Below, piece after piece: positions 18,379-26,520 of a stretch of 64,000 nucleotides of DNA. A program made the translations under genes and the position numbers. The notes under the pieces were generated by a model that ran no database searches, was not told where the DNA came from, and worked only from the letters and a program-made list of their open reading frames with translations. Where the stretch lies: assembly GCF_019219075.1 (NCBI RefSeq), contig NZ_JAHUWJ010000008.1:62001-126000 (forward strand). Direction: 5' to 3'. The stretch comes from Chitinophaga sp. sic0106. Lineage in GTDB: Bacteria; Bacteroidota; Bacteroidia; Chitinophagales; Chitinophagaceae. Each line of letters begins with the position of its first letter. Within the stretch, counting starts at the first letter, position 1.

Positions 18379-18807
18379 ATGTATTTTAAGTTTAAGCCTG
18401 TTTACATGGAGGCGGTTGCTATCAGAGCCTTGATTTTCTTTGCAGTATTGGCTGTGGGATTGTTTTTACTGGAGCTTGATTTTTCCTCAAAAATGGCCCT
18501 GGTTTCCATGATTTTAGGCCTCTCCTCATTTTTGTTATTACGTATGAACCTGAACGAGGTGCTCACTATGGGGGTACAGGAACAGGAACTAAGCCTGTCT
18601 TTCGTGAACATGTCTATCTACAAAAAGCTACCAATCAGCGTTTCACTTGATAAGGTAAGTGCCAGAAGAGGAAACAATGTGATCAGGCTCCTGGTAGATG
18701 GTAAGCATGTCGCAAACCTACGACGTAAGGCGGTTTCAGCGGAAGATTGGCAGAAAATGACCTCCCTGTTTAGTCCTGCAGTATCGGCAGGGCCAACACA
18801 GTGTTGA
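18379..18807 (+). CDS. Hypothetical membrane protein
   Basis: This 142-residue protein has two N-terminal hydrophobic segments (about 10-30, AIRALIFFAVLAVGLFLLEL, and 37-55). A soluble part of about 85 residues follows, rich in beta strands (KKLPISVSLDKVSARRGNNVIRLLVDGKHVANLRRKAVSAEDW), resembling the PH-like domains found behind a double transmembrane hairpin. I do not recognise a named family. It is followed by two other small membrane or lipoprotein frames on the same strand. No regulatory signal is evident. Confidence 0.6.
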   Translation: MYFKFKPVYMEAVAIRALIFFAVLAVGLFLLELDFSSKMALVSMILGLSSFLLLRMNLNEVLTMGVQEQELSLSFVNMSIYKKLPISVSLDKVSARRGNNVIRLLVDGKHVANLRRKAVSAEDWQKMTSLFSPAVSAGPTQC

Positions 18808-18845
18808 GTTGATTTTACTATTTTTGGTAAGATTTCCTATGACAG

Positions 18846-18941
18846 ATGAAATCCATTGCCTCTTGGTTGCTCTCGTACCTGGTATGCTTACTGTATAGTT
18901 GCACTTCGCCCGATAAATTTATGGTGTTACCGTTGAGTTAG
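18846..18941 (+). CDS. Very short lipoprotein-like frame (possible remnant)
   Basis: An ATG frame of 31 residues starts with a convincing lipoprotein signal (MKSIASWLLSYLVCLLYSC, then TSPDKF) and stops soon after the lipobox. Either it is a tiny lipopeptide or the left end of a lipoprotein gene whose body has been lost. It lies between two small membrane-protein genes on the same strand. Its size makes coding status uncertain. Confidence 0.35.
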   Translation: MKSIASWLLSYLVCLLYSCTSPDKFMVLPLS

Positions 18942-18960
18942 AAATTAGTAATATAATTCA

Positions 18961-19236
18961 ATGAAAAATTTATTTGTAAGTCTATTATACACCTTGGGAA
19001 ACATACTGCTGTTTTACATACTCTTGTTTATGGCTGTAATGGTAGTATTCGGGTTGTTCGGAGAGGGTGAGTATGCATCCAAACAAGCAGTATGGGTTAG
19101 TTTTTGTTTTAGCTTATTCCAGATAGGTGTCATTGTGGTTGCCAATTCAAAACTTAAAAGGTATAAGTCTGTCAATGTATTGGTGTTGAATATACTGATT
19201 ATAATTGGCCTGTTTGTCTTTACAATATTGATGTAA
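18961..19236 (+). CDS. Small integral membrane protein
   Basis: This 91-residue protein has three predicted membrane helices: about 5-32 (LYTLGNILLFYILLFMAVMV), 42-60 (QAVWVSFCFSLFQIGVIVVA) and 70-90 (VNVLVLNILIIIGLFVFTIL). A short acidic loop (GEGEYASK) lies between the first two and a basic KLKRYK before the third. I know no family for it. A strong bidirectional terminator follows. Confidence 0.6.
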   Translation: MKNLFVSLLYTLGNILLFYILLFMAVMVVFGLFGEGEYASKQAVWVSFCFSLFQIGVIVVANSKLKRYKSVNVLVLNILIIIGLFVFTILM

Positions 19237-19244
19237 GTGTTGGT

Positions 19245-19293
19245 CATAAAAAGATGTAATGACAACAAGGAGTTGTTATTACATCTTTTTATG
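19245..19293. terminator. Bidirectional terminator between convergent genes
   Basis: CATAAAAAGATGTAAT continues into (G)ACAAC, and the complementary arm closes a 22-bp stem with one G-T pair and a 5-nt AAGGA loop. T runs on both strands fit two-way termination. Confidence 0.85.
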
Positions 19294-19371
19294 CGTTTAT
19301 GACGAGTAGAGATAATTTGTCGCTATTCGCACCAAAAATTCTATCATAGGTTCTGTGCAGAGGAGTTATCA

Positions 19372-21738
19372 TTAGAACCCTACATTCACCCCCACAAAAA
19401 AGTTAAACCCAGCCATTGGATAATAATAATTATCCGGTACCACTTTTCCATCTACATATGTCCCATATGTACTGCCATTCGGCTCATACATTTTATTGAA
19501 GATGTTATTGAGGAGGAGCTGTACGCCCAATTCACGGAACAGCGACTGTGGAATAGTATAGCCCAATCGCAGGTCGCTCACATAGTAAGCTTTTAAACTA
19601 GCATTTTTATCGCCGGTGTTATCCAGGAACTGCCTGCTTACATATTTACCCAGCAGATCTATGTTAAGGTTTTTAACCGGTTTTGCAGAGAGCGTATAAC
19701 CGCCCACAAAGTTAGGGGAGAAGGAAATGGGCGTGGTGCCAAATTCCACCGTATGGGGGGCATAGTCACCGTCGTAATACACACCATTAAAGTTTTTCAC
19801 TTTGTTGTCGGAGAGGGCGGCATCAGCTGCAATGGTAAATACATTGCTCAGTTTAGCCGTTGCCGTTAATTCTACGCCCATACGGTAGCTTTTAGGAATA
19901 TTAGTGCGGATGTAAGCACCTACATCATTCAGCTGACCGGTTTGTACCAACTGGTTTTTATAATCCATATAGTACACATTCGCCTGGATGTTTACATTGC
20001 TGTTGTGCCAGCTGTAACCTGCTTCAATGTCGCGTAGTTCCTCGGGTTGAGGCTCTTTAGCACCTATGTTGGATTCGAAGTCGGTGCGGTTAGGCTCTTT
20101 ATGTGCAACGGCAATGCTGGCAAACAGCCTGCTGTTAGGATTGAGGAAGTAGTTGATGCCAGCTTTTGGATTGAAGAAGTTATACTTCAGTTGTGGCTTA
20201 TAGTTGGCATCATCATCGAAGCCGTACATGTTGTATTGTACGTTGCGGTATTGCAGGTCAACAAAAAACTGGAAGGCATCAGTGATGTTATATTGTCCTT
20301 TCCAGTAAATGTTGAAATCATTCTTATCCGCAGGGAAGCGGTGGTATTCATAGTCTTTATCAATTCCCACGTATGCCCATATTACTTTGTCAATATGTTG
20401 CCCTTCATAGCGGTTCCAGCCGCCACCAAGGCTCCAGTTGAATTTCTTACCGGTACGGTTTACGGAAAATACGCCACCGTAGAAATAGTTGTCCAGCCAC
20501 AGTTGACGCACCAGGTCGGTGGTATATACGCTGTCGCCGTTGATTACTGGTGGTTTCAGGCCATATTTAGGGAAGTCCTGATTTGCTTTGTATTGTTCAT
20601 AGTAGCCGCGGCCGCGGGTAAGGTGGGCCGCCACATTGAAGTTCAGGTTTGATTTGATTTCCTGGTTATAAAACAACTGGTAATGGTCCTGTTGGTAGTT
20701 GTCGGTTTCGTTATCGTACGGTGTGCCTGGTTTTTCGGTACCTGCTGAGTTGTAGGTACGGTCTGTTTTCAGCAGTGCTTCGGGAACGCCGTTCCAGGCC
20801 TGGTAAGTGCGTTCCTTACCAGAGAAGATGTTGAGTCGGATAGCCGTTTTTTTGCTGATATAGGCAGCGGAAGTATAGAATGATTTCAGGTCAGATGTAG
20901 CGCGGTCTATATAGCCATCAGAAGTGATTTTAGACAGGCGTGCATCGATGGTAAAGTGATCGCCGATGAGGCCGGAACCTGCGCGCACCGTGTTTTTCCA
21001 GCTGTTGAAAGAACCGAAGCTGCTGTTGATTTCGCCATATGCTTTTTCTCTGAACTCGTTGGTGCTGAGGTTGAGGGTAGCACCAAATGCACCGGCACCA
21101 TTGGTGCTGGTACCTACGCCGCGTTGTAGTTCAATACTGCTGACAGAGCTGGCGAAGTCGGGCATGTTCACAAAGAAAGTCCCTTGCGATTCCGCGTCGT
21201 TAACGGGAATGCCATTCACAGTAACATTGATACGGGTGATGTCGGAGCCGCGTACGCGCATGCCCGTGTAGCCGATACCGGTACCTGCATCAGAGCTGGA
21301 CACCACACCAGGTTGCTGATTGAGAATAAATGGCAGGTCCTGTCCCAGGTTCGCTTTTTTAATTTCTTCCGCATTCATGGTGCTATTGACAAACGGAGAG
21401 TTTTTTCCGGCGCGGAGACTACTGATCTCCACAGGTTTTACAAAGAGACCTGTTTCCTCCAGGGCGATATCTGCGCGGAGCTGACCATTGGCATTGATGG
21501 CGGCAGTGTATGGTTTAAATCCGAGGAAGCTGGCATTAAGCGTGTAGGCGCCGCTTTTTTTAAGAGGAATACTAAAGTGTCCTTTGCGGTCCGTCAGTGC
21601 GCCTTGCTGGTTCACGGATACGGATACGCCTTCCATAGGTTGGCCGTTGGCTTTGTTGGTAACAGTGCCGGTAACGACGGATTGTGCTTGTACGGTAGCA
21701 GCTGTAAGCAGCAGTACCCACAACAGTAACTGTTTCAT
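19372..21738 (-). CDS. TonB-dependent receptor under TPP riboswitch control (probable thiamin uptake)
   Basis: This 788-residue protein starts at the ATG at 21738, which gives a clean signal peptide (MKQLLLWVLLLTAATVQAQ) and lies just below the riboswitch; longer upstream starts would run into the RNA element. A carboxypeptidase-regulatory-like domain (about 20-105) is followed by a plug (about 115-245, with LPFILNQQPGVVSSSDAGTG, MRVRGSDITRINVTVNGIPV, NGAGAFGATLNLST) and a 22-strand-type barrel ending in VGVNVGF. Such receptors import scarce nutrients with energy from TonB-ExbBD. The TPP riboswitch makes thiamin or a precursor the most likely substrate. No thiamin genes lie nearby. Confidence 0.9.
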   Translation of the reverse strand: MKQLLLWVLLLTAATVQAQSVVTGTVTNKANGQPMEGVSVSVNQQGALTDRKGHFSIPLKKSGAYTLNASFLGFKPYTAAINANGQLRADIALEETGLFVKPVEISSLRAGKNSPFVNSTMNAEEIKKANLGQDLPFILNQQPGVVSSSDAGTGIGYTGMRVRGSDITRINVTVNGIPVNDAESQGTFFVNMPDFASSVSSIELQRGVGTSTNGAGAFGATLNLSTNEFREKAYGEINSSFGSFNSWKNTVRAGSGLIGDHFTIDARLSKITSDGYIDRATSDLKSFYTSAAYISKKTAIRLNIFSGKERTYQAWNGVPEALLKTDRTYNSAGTEKPGTPYDNETDNYQQDHYQLFYNQEIKSNLNFNVAAHLTRGRGYYEQYKANQDFPKYGLKPPVINGDSVYTTDLVRQLWLDNYFYGGVFSVNRTGKKFNWSLGGGWNRYEGQHIDKVIWAYVGIDKDYEYHRFPADKNDFNIYWKGQYNITDAFQFFVDLQYRNVQYNMYGFDDDANYKPQLKYNFFNPKAGINYFLNPNSRLFASIAVAHKEPNRTDFESNIGAKEPQPEELRDIEAGYSWHNSNVNIQANVYYMDYKNQLVQTGQLNDVGAYIRTNIPKSYRMGVELTATAKLSNVFTIAADAALSDNKVKNFNGVYYDGDYAPHTVEFGTTPISFSPNFVGGYTLSAKPVKNLNIDLLGKYVSRQFLDNTGDKNASLKAYYVSDLRLGYTIPQSLFRELGVQLLLNNIFNKMYEPNGSTYGTYVDGKVVPDNYYYPMAGFNFFVGVNVGF

Positions 21739-21761
21739 GTTAGAATATCTGTTAAGTATTT

Positions 21762-21840
21762 TAGCTTTCCTAACCAGCATTACCTGGTCCAGGTTCTGTG
21801 GGTGTGATCTCAGCCTGAAAGTAAGGCACCCCATGTGAAA
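21762..21840 (-). promoter_or_regulatory. TPP riboswitch (THI element)
   Basis: Read on the minus strand the element shows the THI-box signatures in order: GGGGTGCC, GGCTGAGATCACACCC, ACCTGGACCAGGTAATGC and TTAGGAAAG. It ends about 25 nt before the TonB receptor ATG with no terminator between, so translational control (hiding the start region when TPP binds) is likely. A Bacteroidota -7 box, TACCTTTG, lies at 21865-21872 on the minus strand, about 25 nt upstream of the element; no clear TTTG -33 box was found. Confidence 0.93.
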
Positions 21841-21984
21841 GCGGCGTATAGGCCGTTTCCGGTACAAAGGTAGTAACGGACACCTGAAATAAATAAATTA
21901 TTTTTTGGGCTAGGGGATTTTCGGTATTTTCAATGACTTCTCTCAATCATCATCAATTTTTTTTAACCATTAAATTTTATTGAG

Positions 21985-22395
21985 ATGATTAAGTTGCAGT
22001 TAATCGGCCATTTAGGCCGGGATGCCGTACTCCGAGAGGTTAACGGTGGTTCAGTTCTTAGCTTTACGGTAGCGGTAAACGAAAAATTCCGTGACAAGGC
22101 AGGAGTGCTCAATGAGCGTACTACCTGGGTGGATTGCAGTATGTGGGATAAACCACAGCTGGCTCCTTATCTGCTGCAGGGAACGCTCGTGCATATCGAA
22201 GGCGCTCCCAAAGCGGATTCGTATGTAAGCACTAATTCAGGCGTATTGTCAAATATCCTTCGCCTGAAAGTGTTTTCACTCCAGCTGCTCAGCCGTAAAG
22301 ACGACGACAAAAGAAAAGCTGCCGTTGCAGTGGCTCCTCCTGTAGGAGAAACGGTACCTGAGCAGGAAACGCCCGCAGACGACCTGCCATTTTAA
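21985..22395 (+). CDS. ssb: Single-stranded DNA-binding protein
   Basis: This 136-residue protein coats single-stranded DNA in replication and repair. The OB fold spans about residues 1-105, with IKLQLIGHLGRDAVLREVNG at the start, VLSFTVAVNE, and TTWVDCSMWDKPQLAPYLLQGT with the conserved 'W--C--W' stretch. A short acidic tail ends in DDLPF, the usual partner-binding tip. It is shorter than the E. coli protein, as is common for accessory or Bacteroidota SSBs. It is monocistronic with a terminator 60 nt downstream. Confidence 0.93.
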   Translation: MIKLQLIGHLGRDAVLREVNGGSVLSFTVAVNEKFRDKAGVLNERTTWVDCSMWDKPQLAPYLLQGTLVHIEGAPKADSYVSTNSGVLSNILRLKVFSLQLLSRKDDDKRKAAVAVAPPVGETVPEQETPADDLPF

Positions 22396-22457
22396 AAGTG
22401 GCCTCAGCTGAAAATCCCGCTGCCCTTCTGAAACTGAATTATGTGCATTCCTATAGA

Positions 22458-22484
22458 AGTCACGCCATCCGGCGTGACTTTTTT
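22458..22484 (+). terminator. Intrinsic terminator of ssb
   Basis: A perfect 9-bp stem, AGTCACGCC / GGCGTGACT, encloses an ATCC loop and is followed by six T. Confidence 0.9.
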
Positions 22485-22521
22485 CATGTATGTGGAGGTG
22501 TTCGGGCATGATTCAGGCGAG

Positions 22522-22782
22522 GAGGCGCAAGCATTGCGCCTCTACCGCGATGAACATCAACCCGTGAGGATCGGTATTACGACGTCGATAGCTATCCGCA
22601 TGACCATGGTGGCCAATATCCGCAATCCCCGGGACGATCACCATCTTCATAACCATGCCGGTCAATCTACACCATAAATTGCCCGGTCATTGTCCGCGTG
22701 AATGTCCGGCTGCTGACACCACATCTCCCAACCTCACCGCCGCGCGAAGCGCGGACCCCCCCGGCAAAACCGAAGGTTTTGC
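22522..22782. repeat. Non-coding stretch with three short perfect palindromes
   Basis: No gene is convincing between the ssb terminator and the tRNA promoter. It holds three perfect hairpins with 3-nt loops: GAGGCGCAA-GCA-TTGCGCCTC (22522-22542), CCGCGC-GAA-GCGCGG (22740-22754) and GCAAAACC-GAA-GGTTTTGC (22764-22782). None has a T tract. The rest (22783-22850) is AT-rich and may act as an upstream element for the tRNA promoter. Confidence 0.5.
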
Positions 22783-22852
22783 ATAAAAATAAAATGCATA
22801 TAATTGAAAATCAAATAATTATGATTTAATTCTTAGATTTTCTCTAAAAATA

Positions 22853-22883
22853 TTTGGCGTTTATGTAAATACTCCTATCTTTG
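22853..22883 (+). promoter_or_regulatory. Bacteroidota-type promoter of tRNA-fMet
   Basis: TTTG at 22853-22856 and TATCTTTG at 22876-22883 are separated by exactly 19 nt, the ideal TTTG-N19-TAnnTTTG of Bacteroidota primary sigma factor. The tRNA begins 10 nt downstream. Confidence 0.88.
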
Positions 22884-22892
22884 CACCCTCAT

Positions 22893-22964
<72 letters not shown>

Positions 22965-22981
22965 CAAAATATTAGTAAAAG

Positions 22982-23005
22982 AGCCGAAGAAATTCGGCTT
23001 TTTTT
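22982..23005 (+). terminator. Intrinsic terminator of tRNA-fMet
   Basis: AGCCGAA-GAAA-TTCGGCT is followed by a run of T, 17 nt after the tRNA. Confidence 0.9.
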
Positions 23006-23087
23006 ATTTGCGGAAGCGCCACCGGACAACCCTCTGCCTAAGTTTGGTGTTTAGTAAAAGAAGATTTCAATTTTTAATAGGGATAAG

Positions 23088-23957
23088 ATGCACAAAGCAG
23101 GTTTTGTAAATATTTTCGGGAAGCCCAATGCGGGAAAGAGTACATTGTTAAACGCCATCATGGGCGAAAAACTGGCTATTATCTCTCCTAAAGTGCAAAC
23201 CACCCGCCACCGCATCACGGGTGTGCTCACAGAACCAGGCTACCAGATCGTATTTTCCGATACCCCCGGTATCATCGACCCTAAGTACAAACTCCATGAA
23301 AAAATGATGTCAGCTGTGAAATCCGCCCTCGAAGATGCGGACGTAGCCCTGCTCATCATGGACGCTAAAGATAACCTGGAAGAAAACCTGGAACTCTTCA
23401 GCTCACTTAAATTGAAAGTACCCAGCATCCTTATCATCAACAAAATGGATAACCTCACCAAAGAGGAAGTGGATGCCCTCGTTGCTAAATGCCAGGAGTG
23501 GGGAAAAGCAAAAGTAGTAGTACCTATCTCCGCCCGCCAGCAAAAAAATGTAAAAGTACTGCTGGAAGAGATCGTAAAACTGATCCCGGAAGCCAACGCA
23601 TTCTACCCGGATGATACACTAACGGATAAGTCTACACGCTTTTTTGTGGCTGAAATGATCCGTGAAAAAATCTTCCAGCTCTTCGAAGAAGAGATTCCTT
23701 ATCATACAACAGTAATCGTTACGCAGTTCCAGGAAAAGGATACGCTGACAAAAATTACTGCCGAAATAATTGTAACCCGCGAATCACAGAAAGCGATCAT
23801 CCTTGGAGAAAAAGGTAAGTCCATCCGTGAAGTGGGAACAAGAGCCCGTCAAGATATAGAGGCATTTATCGAACGCAAGGTTTTCCTCGAACTGTTTGTG
23901 AAAGTAAGAGGCAAATGGCGTGATAATGATACCTTCCTGAAAGAATACGGGTACTAA
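23088..23957 (+). CDS. era: GTPase Era
   Basis: This 289-residue GTPase is needed for 30S ribosome maturation and binds 16S rRNA near its 3' end. The G domain has GKPNAGKST (G1, residues 11-19), the TTRHRITG switch I, DTPGI (G3), NKMD (G4) and SAR (G5). The C-terminal KH domain (about 205-285) shows IREKIFQLFEEEIPY, ILGEKGKSIREVG (GXXG loop) and the closing VKVRGKWRDND. Length and order are normal. It is followed by der 67 nt downstream, a related GTPase, and the two are probably in one transcript. Confidence 0.96.
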   Translation: MHKAGFVNIFGKPNAGKSTLLNAIMGEKLAIISPKVQTTRHRITGVLTEPGYQIVFSDTPGIIDPKYKLHEKMMSAVKSALEDADVALLIMDAKDNLEENLELFSSLKLKVPSILIINKMDNLTKEEVDALVAKCQEWGKAKVVVPISARQQKNVKVLLEEIVKLIPEANAFYPDDTLTDKSTRFFVAEMIREKIFQLFEEEIPYHTTVIVTQFQEKDTLTKITAEIIVTRESQKAIILGEKGKSIREVGTRARQDIEAFIERKVFLELFVKVRGKWRDNDTFLKEYGY

Positions 23958-24024
23958 TTAATAAATTCCTGCACAGCCCCGCTGCGACAGGTGATTACGA
24001 CAATCAAATTAATAAAACAGAGAA

Positions 24025-25338
24025 ATGGCAGGATTTACAATTGCTATTGTAGGGCGCCCGAACGTGGGTAAATCAACATTATTTAACCGTTTACTGGAAC
24101 AACGCAAGGCCATCGTAGATGACCAGAGCGGCGTTACCCGTGATCGCCAGTACGGCATCGCCGACTGGAACGGTAAAACTTTCAACGTAATCGATACCGG
24201 CGGATTCGTAGCCGGCAGCGATGATGTATTCGAACGCGAAATCCGTAAGCAGGTAAAAATAGCGATGCAGGAAGCTAACCTCCTCATCTTCATGTGCGAT
24301 GTGACTACCGGTATCACCGACCTCGACTCAGAAGTAGCCGACCTGCTGCGCCGCAGCTCCAAACCAGTTTACCTCGTGGTAAACAAAGTGGATAACCAAC
24401 AGCGCGCACTCGAAGCTACCGAATTCTACAGCCTCGGATTTGATAATATCTACTTCCTTTCTTCTATGTCCGGTAGCGGTACCGGCGAACTCCTCGATGA
24501 CGTGGTGACCAACATCACCGACGATATGGGTGAGGCTTCCATGGAAACCAACATCCCTAAAATCGCCATCATCGGGCAGCCAAACGTAGGTAAATCCTCC
24601 CTGCTCAATGCATTGGTAGGTGAAGAACGTAATATCGTTTCTGATATCGCAGGTACCACCCGCGATACCATCCACACCCACTATAATATGTTCCAGAAGG
24701 AATTCATGCTCATTGATACTGCGGGTATCCGCCGTAAAACCAAAGTGCAGGAAGACCTGGAATTCTACTCCGTTATCCGCGCCATCAAAGCGCTGGACGA
24801 AGCTGATGTGGTTATGCTGCTGCTCGATGCCGAAAAAGGTATCACCGCACAGGACCTGAATATCTTCAGTCTCGCCGCCAGAAAAGGTAAAGGCGTAGTA
24901 GTGCTGGTAAACAAATGGGACCTGGTGGAAAAAGCTACCAACACCGCCCGCGACTACGAAAAGGAGCTGAAAAACAGGCTGGCACCGTTTTCTGACGTAC
25001 CTATCGTATTCACCAGCGTAACGGAAAAACAGCGTATTTTCAAAGCCATTGAAGTGGCATTGGACGTATACGATAACCGCCTTCGCAAGATCCAGACTTC
25101 GAAACTCAACGACGTGATGCTCAAGGCCATCGAAGCCTATCACCCGCCTGTAGTTCGTGGTATTCCTATCAAGATCAAATACGTTACCCAGCTGCCAACG
25201 CATACACCGGCATTTGCATTTTTCTGTAACCTCCCTGATGATGTGAAAACACCGTACAGGAATTACCTGGAAAACCAGATCCGTACTAACTTTGACTTCC
25301 GTGGCGTGCCGCTGAAAATCTTCTTCCGTAAGAAATAA
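24025..25338 (+). CDS. der: GTPase Der (EngA)
   Basis: This 437-residue protein has two tandem GTPase domains and a KH-like C-terminus. It acts in 50S ribosomal subunit assembly. Domain 1 has GRPNVGKST near residue 10, DTGGF and NKVD. Domain 2 has GQPNVGKSS near residue 185, DTAGIRRK and NKWD. The KH-like end runs from about 355 (HPPVVRGIPIKIKYVTQ, then FRGVPLKIFFRKK). All motifs are intact and the length is typical. It follows era on the same strand. Confidence 0.96.
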   Translation: MAGFTIAIVGRPNVGKSTLFNRLLEQRKAIVDDQSGVTRDRQYGIADWNGKTFNVIDTGGFVAGSDDVFEREIRKQVKIAMQEANLLIFMCDVTTGITDLDSEVADLLRRSSKPVYLVVNKVDNQQRALEATEFYSLGFDNIYFLSSMSGSGTGELLDDVVTNITDDMGEASMETNIPKIAIIGQPNVGKSSLLNALVGEERNIVSDIAGTTRDTIHTHYNMFQKEFMLIDTAGIRRKTKVQEDLEFYSVIRAIKALDEADVVMLLLDAEKGITAQDLNIFSLAARKGKGVVVLVNKWDLVEKATNTARDYEKELKNRLAPFSDVPIVFTSVTEKQRIFKAIEVALDVYDNRLRKIQTSKLNDVMLKAIEAYHPPVVRGIPIKIKYVTQLPTHTPAFAFFCNLPDDVKTPYRNYLENQIRTNFDFRGVPLKIFFRKK

Positions 25339-25363
25339 TTTAACCAGTTGCAGGTATAAATAT

Positions 25364-25393
25364 TTTGTAATTTGAATTTATTGAATACCTTTG
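25364..25393 (+). promoter_or_regulatory. Bacteroidota-type promoter of small lipoprotein gene
   Basis: TTTG at 25364-25367 and TACCTTTG at 25386-25393 are 18 nt apart, one below the optimum. The element sits 33 nt before the start codon of the Ala-rich lipoprotein gene. Confidence 0.7.
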
Positions 25394-25426
25394 CGCCGGT
25401 TTTAAAAAACTATAAACAACACACAA

Positions 25427-25654
25427 ATGAAAAAATTATTCGTATTCGCAATCGCTGCAGGTATGTTCTTTGTAGCTTGTAACGGTGGTAAATCTGAAGC
25501 TACTGATTCTACTGCAACTGCAGTTGACACTATGGCTGCTGCTCCAGTAACTGAACCAGCTCCTGCTGATTCTGCTGCTACTGTTGATTCTGCTGCTGCT
25601 CCAGTTGCTGATAGCGCTGCTGCGGCTCCAGCTCCAGCTCCTGCTGCACACTAA
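25427..25654 (+). CDS. Small Ala/Pro-rich lipoprotein
   Basis: This 75-residue protein has a lipoprotein signal (MKKLFVFAIAAGMFFVAC). Almost all the rest is Ala, Pro, Thr, Ser and Asp (TDSTATAVDTMAAAPVTEPA), a disordered tail repeating a D-S-A-A motif, ending PAPAPAAH. It has its own promoter and strong terminator, so it is probably well expressed. Such short lipoproteins are common in Bacteroidota; the function is unknown, perhaps envelope spacing. Confidence 0.75.
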   Translation: MKKLFVFAIAAGMFFVACNGGKSEATDSTATAVDTMAAAPVTEPAPADSAATVDSAAAPVADSAAAAPAPAPAAH

Positions 25655-25693
25655 GAGATTATCATTTCGATAATATTCTTGCAAGAAATTAAG

Positions 25694-25722
25694 AAGCCCA
25701 TCGCTTATGCGGTGGGCTTTTT
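25694..25722 (+). terminator. Intrinsic terminator
   Basis: AGCCCATCGC-TTAT-GCGGTGGGCT (one G-T pair) is followed by TTTT, 40 nt after the lipoprotein stop. Confidence 0.85.
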
Positions 25723-25739
25723 AATTGGTAGTATTTCCG

Positions 25740-25776
25740 CCGGATTAGACGGGACCTTCGGTCTTGTCTAATCTGG
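25740..25776. repeat. Inverted repeat covering the stop codon of the next minus-strand gene
   Basis: CCGGATTAGACGGGACC (25740-25756), loop TTC, then GGTCTTGTCTAATCTGG. The 17-position stem has three positions that pair as G-U only in plus-strand RNA. The right arm contains the last codons and TAG of the minus-strand lipoprotein gene. It has no T tract. Confidence 0.6.
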
Positions 25777-26424
25777 CAGCTTGATGGAATTGATTAATTC
25801 CAGCGTTCTTTCCGTAAAATGCTTACATAGGGTATCTGATGCTTTTGCCTTCAAAAGGTAGGTAATGATGACAGGGTAACCTCTCATATTCACATAAGCT
25901 TCTGCCTTATTACACAGAATTCCTTCCTTTTCTTTCGGAGCATAGATTACTACTGGAATACACCTGTGATCAATGTTCATCAAGGTGTCCCTGGGCGTTT
26001 TTATACCCATTTCTTTCCAGTGTGAGTTTTCCATTGCCAACCATTCTCTGAAAGCTCGTGCAATGGTAGCGTTATCTTGTTTTTGCAGGTGGTCGTACTT
26101 TGAAATGGACGAATAAGCCACTGTAATATTATCCACTGAATCTGCTTGTACATGACGGTAGAAAAACCCGGATTCCTTATCAATCGGCTGAGCCTTACGT
26201 TGATATCTTAATTTTTCATTACCACAGGTATGACAGTCGGAATGGTGCTTCCATGTAAATGAAGTATCATACCGGTCCGGTATGGCCATTTGCAAGGTGC
26301 CTAAACAGGTGTCTTTCAGGTGGATTTCGTTGATGTGTGTATGCAACGGTGGTAAATACGCTGCTGATGGCACTTCACAGGCAAACAGCCCTATCGCTAA
26401 CAGGGATAATGAAATGTATTTCAT
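25768..26424 (-). CDS. Hypothetical lipoprotein
   Basis: The ATG at 26424 gives a proper lipoprotein signal (MKYISLSLLAIGLFAC). The frame upstream is open for 27 more residues, but that extension overlaps the neighbour's terminator. The mature part of about 200 residues has a CHTC motif near residue 65 and another isolated Cys at about 94 of the long form, which may form disulfides. I do not recognise a family. It is the last gene of a minus-strand group, downstream of the SirB1-like gene but separated by a terminator. Confidence 0.7.
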   Translation of the reverse strand: MKYISLSLLAIGLFACEVPSAAYLPPLHTHINEIHLKDTCLGTLQMAIPDRYDTSFTWKHHSDCHTCGNEKLRYQRKAQPIDKESGFFYRHVQADSVDNITVAYSSISKYDHLQKQDNATIARAFREWLAMENSHWKEMGIKTPRDTLMNIDHRCIPVVIYAPKEKEGILCNKAEAYVNMRGYPVIITYLLKAKASDTLCKHFTERTLELINSIKLPD

Positions 26425-26487
26425 AGGGAGATATAACGAAAAATCTTTTTCTATTATTATTACTTCAATCCCGGCCAACCATAGGGC

Positions 26488-26515
26488 AAAAAAAATCCCC
26501 GCCATTGGCGGGGAT
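26488..26515 (-). terminator. Intrinsic terminator of SirB1-like gene
   Basis: On the minus strand ATCCCCGCC-AAT-GGCGGGGAT is followed by a run of T. It lies directly after the stop at 26521. Confidence 0.9.
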
Positions 26516-26520
26516 CAAAT

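Noticed and set aside
22441..22677. 78-codon frame after ssb
   Set aside because: It reads through the ssb terminator hairpin and a palindrome and has no recognisable domain.
24328..25203. 291-codon open frame on the minus strand
   Set aside because: Antisense shadow of der, with no domain or start signal of its own.
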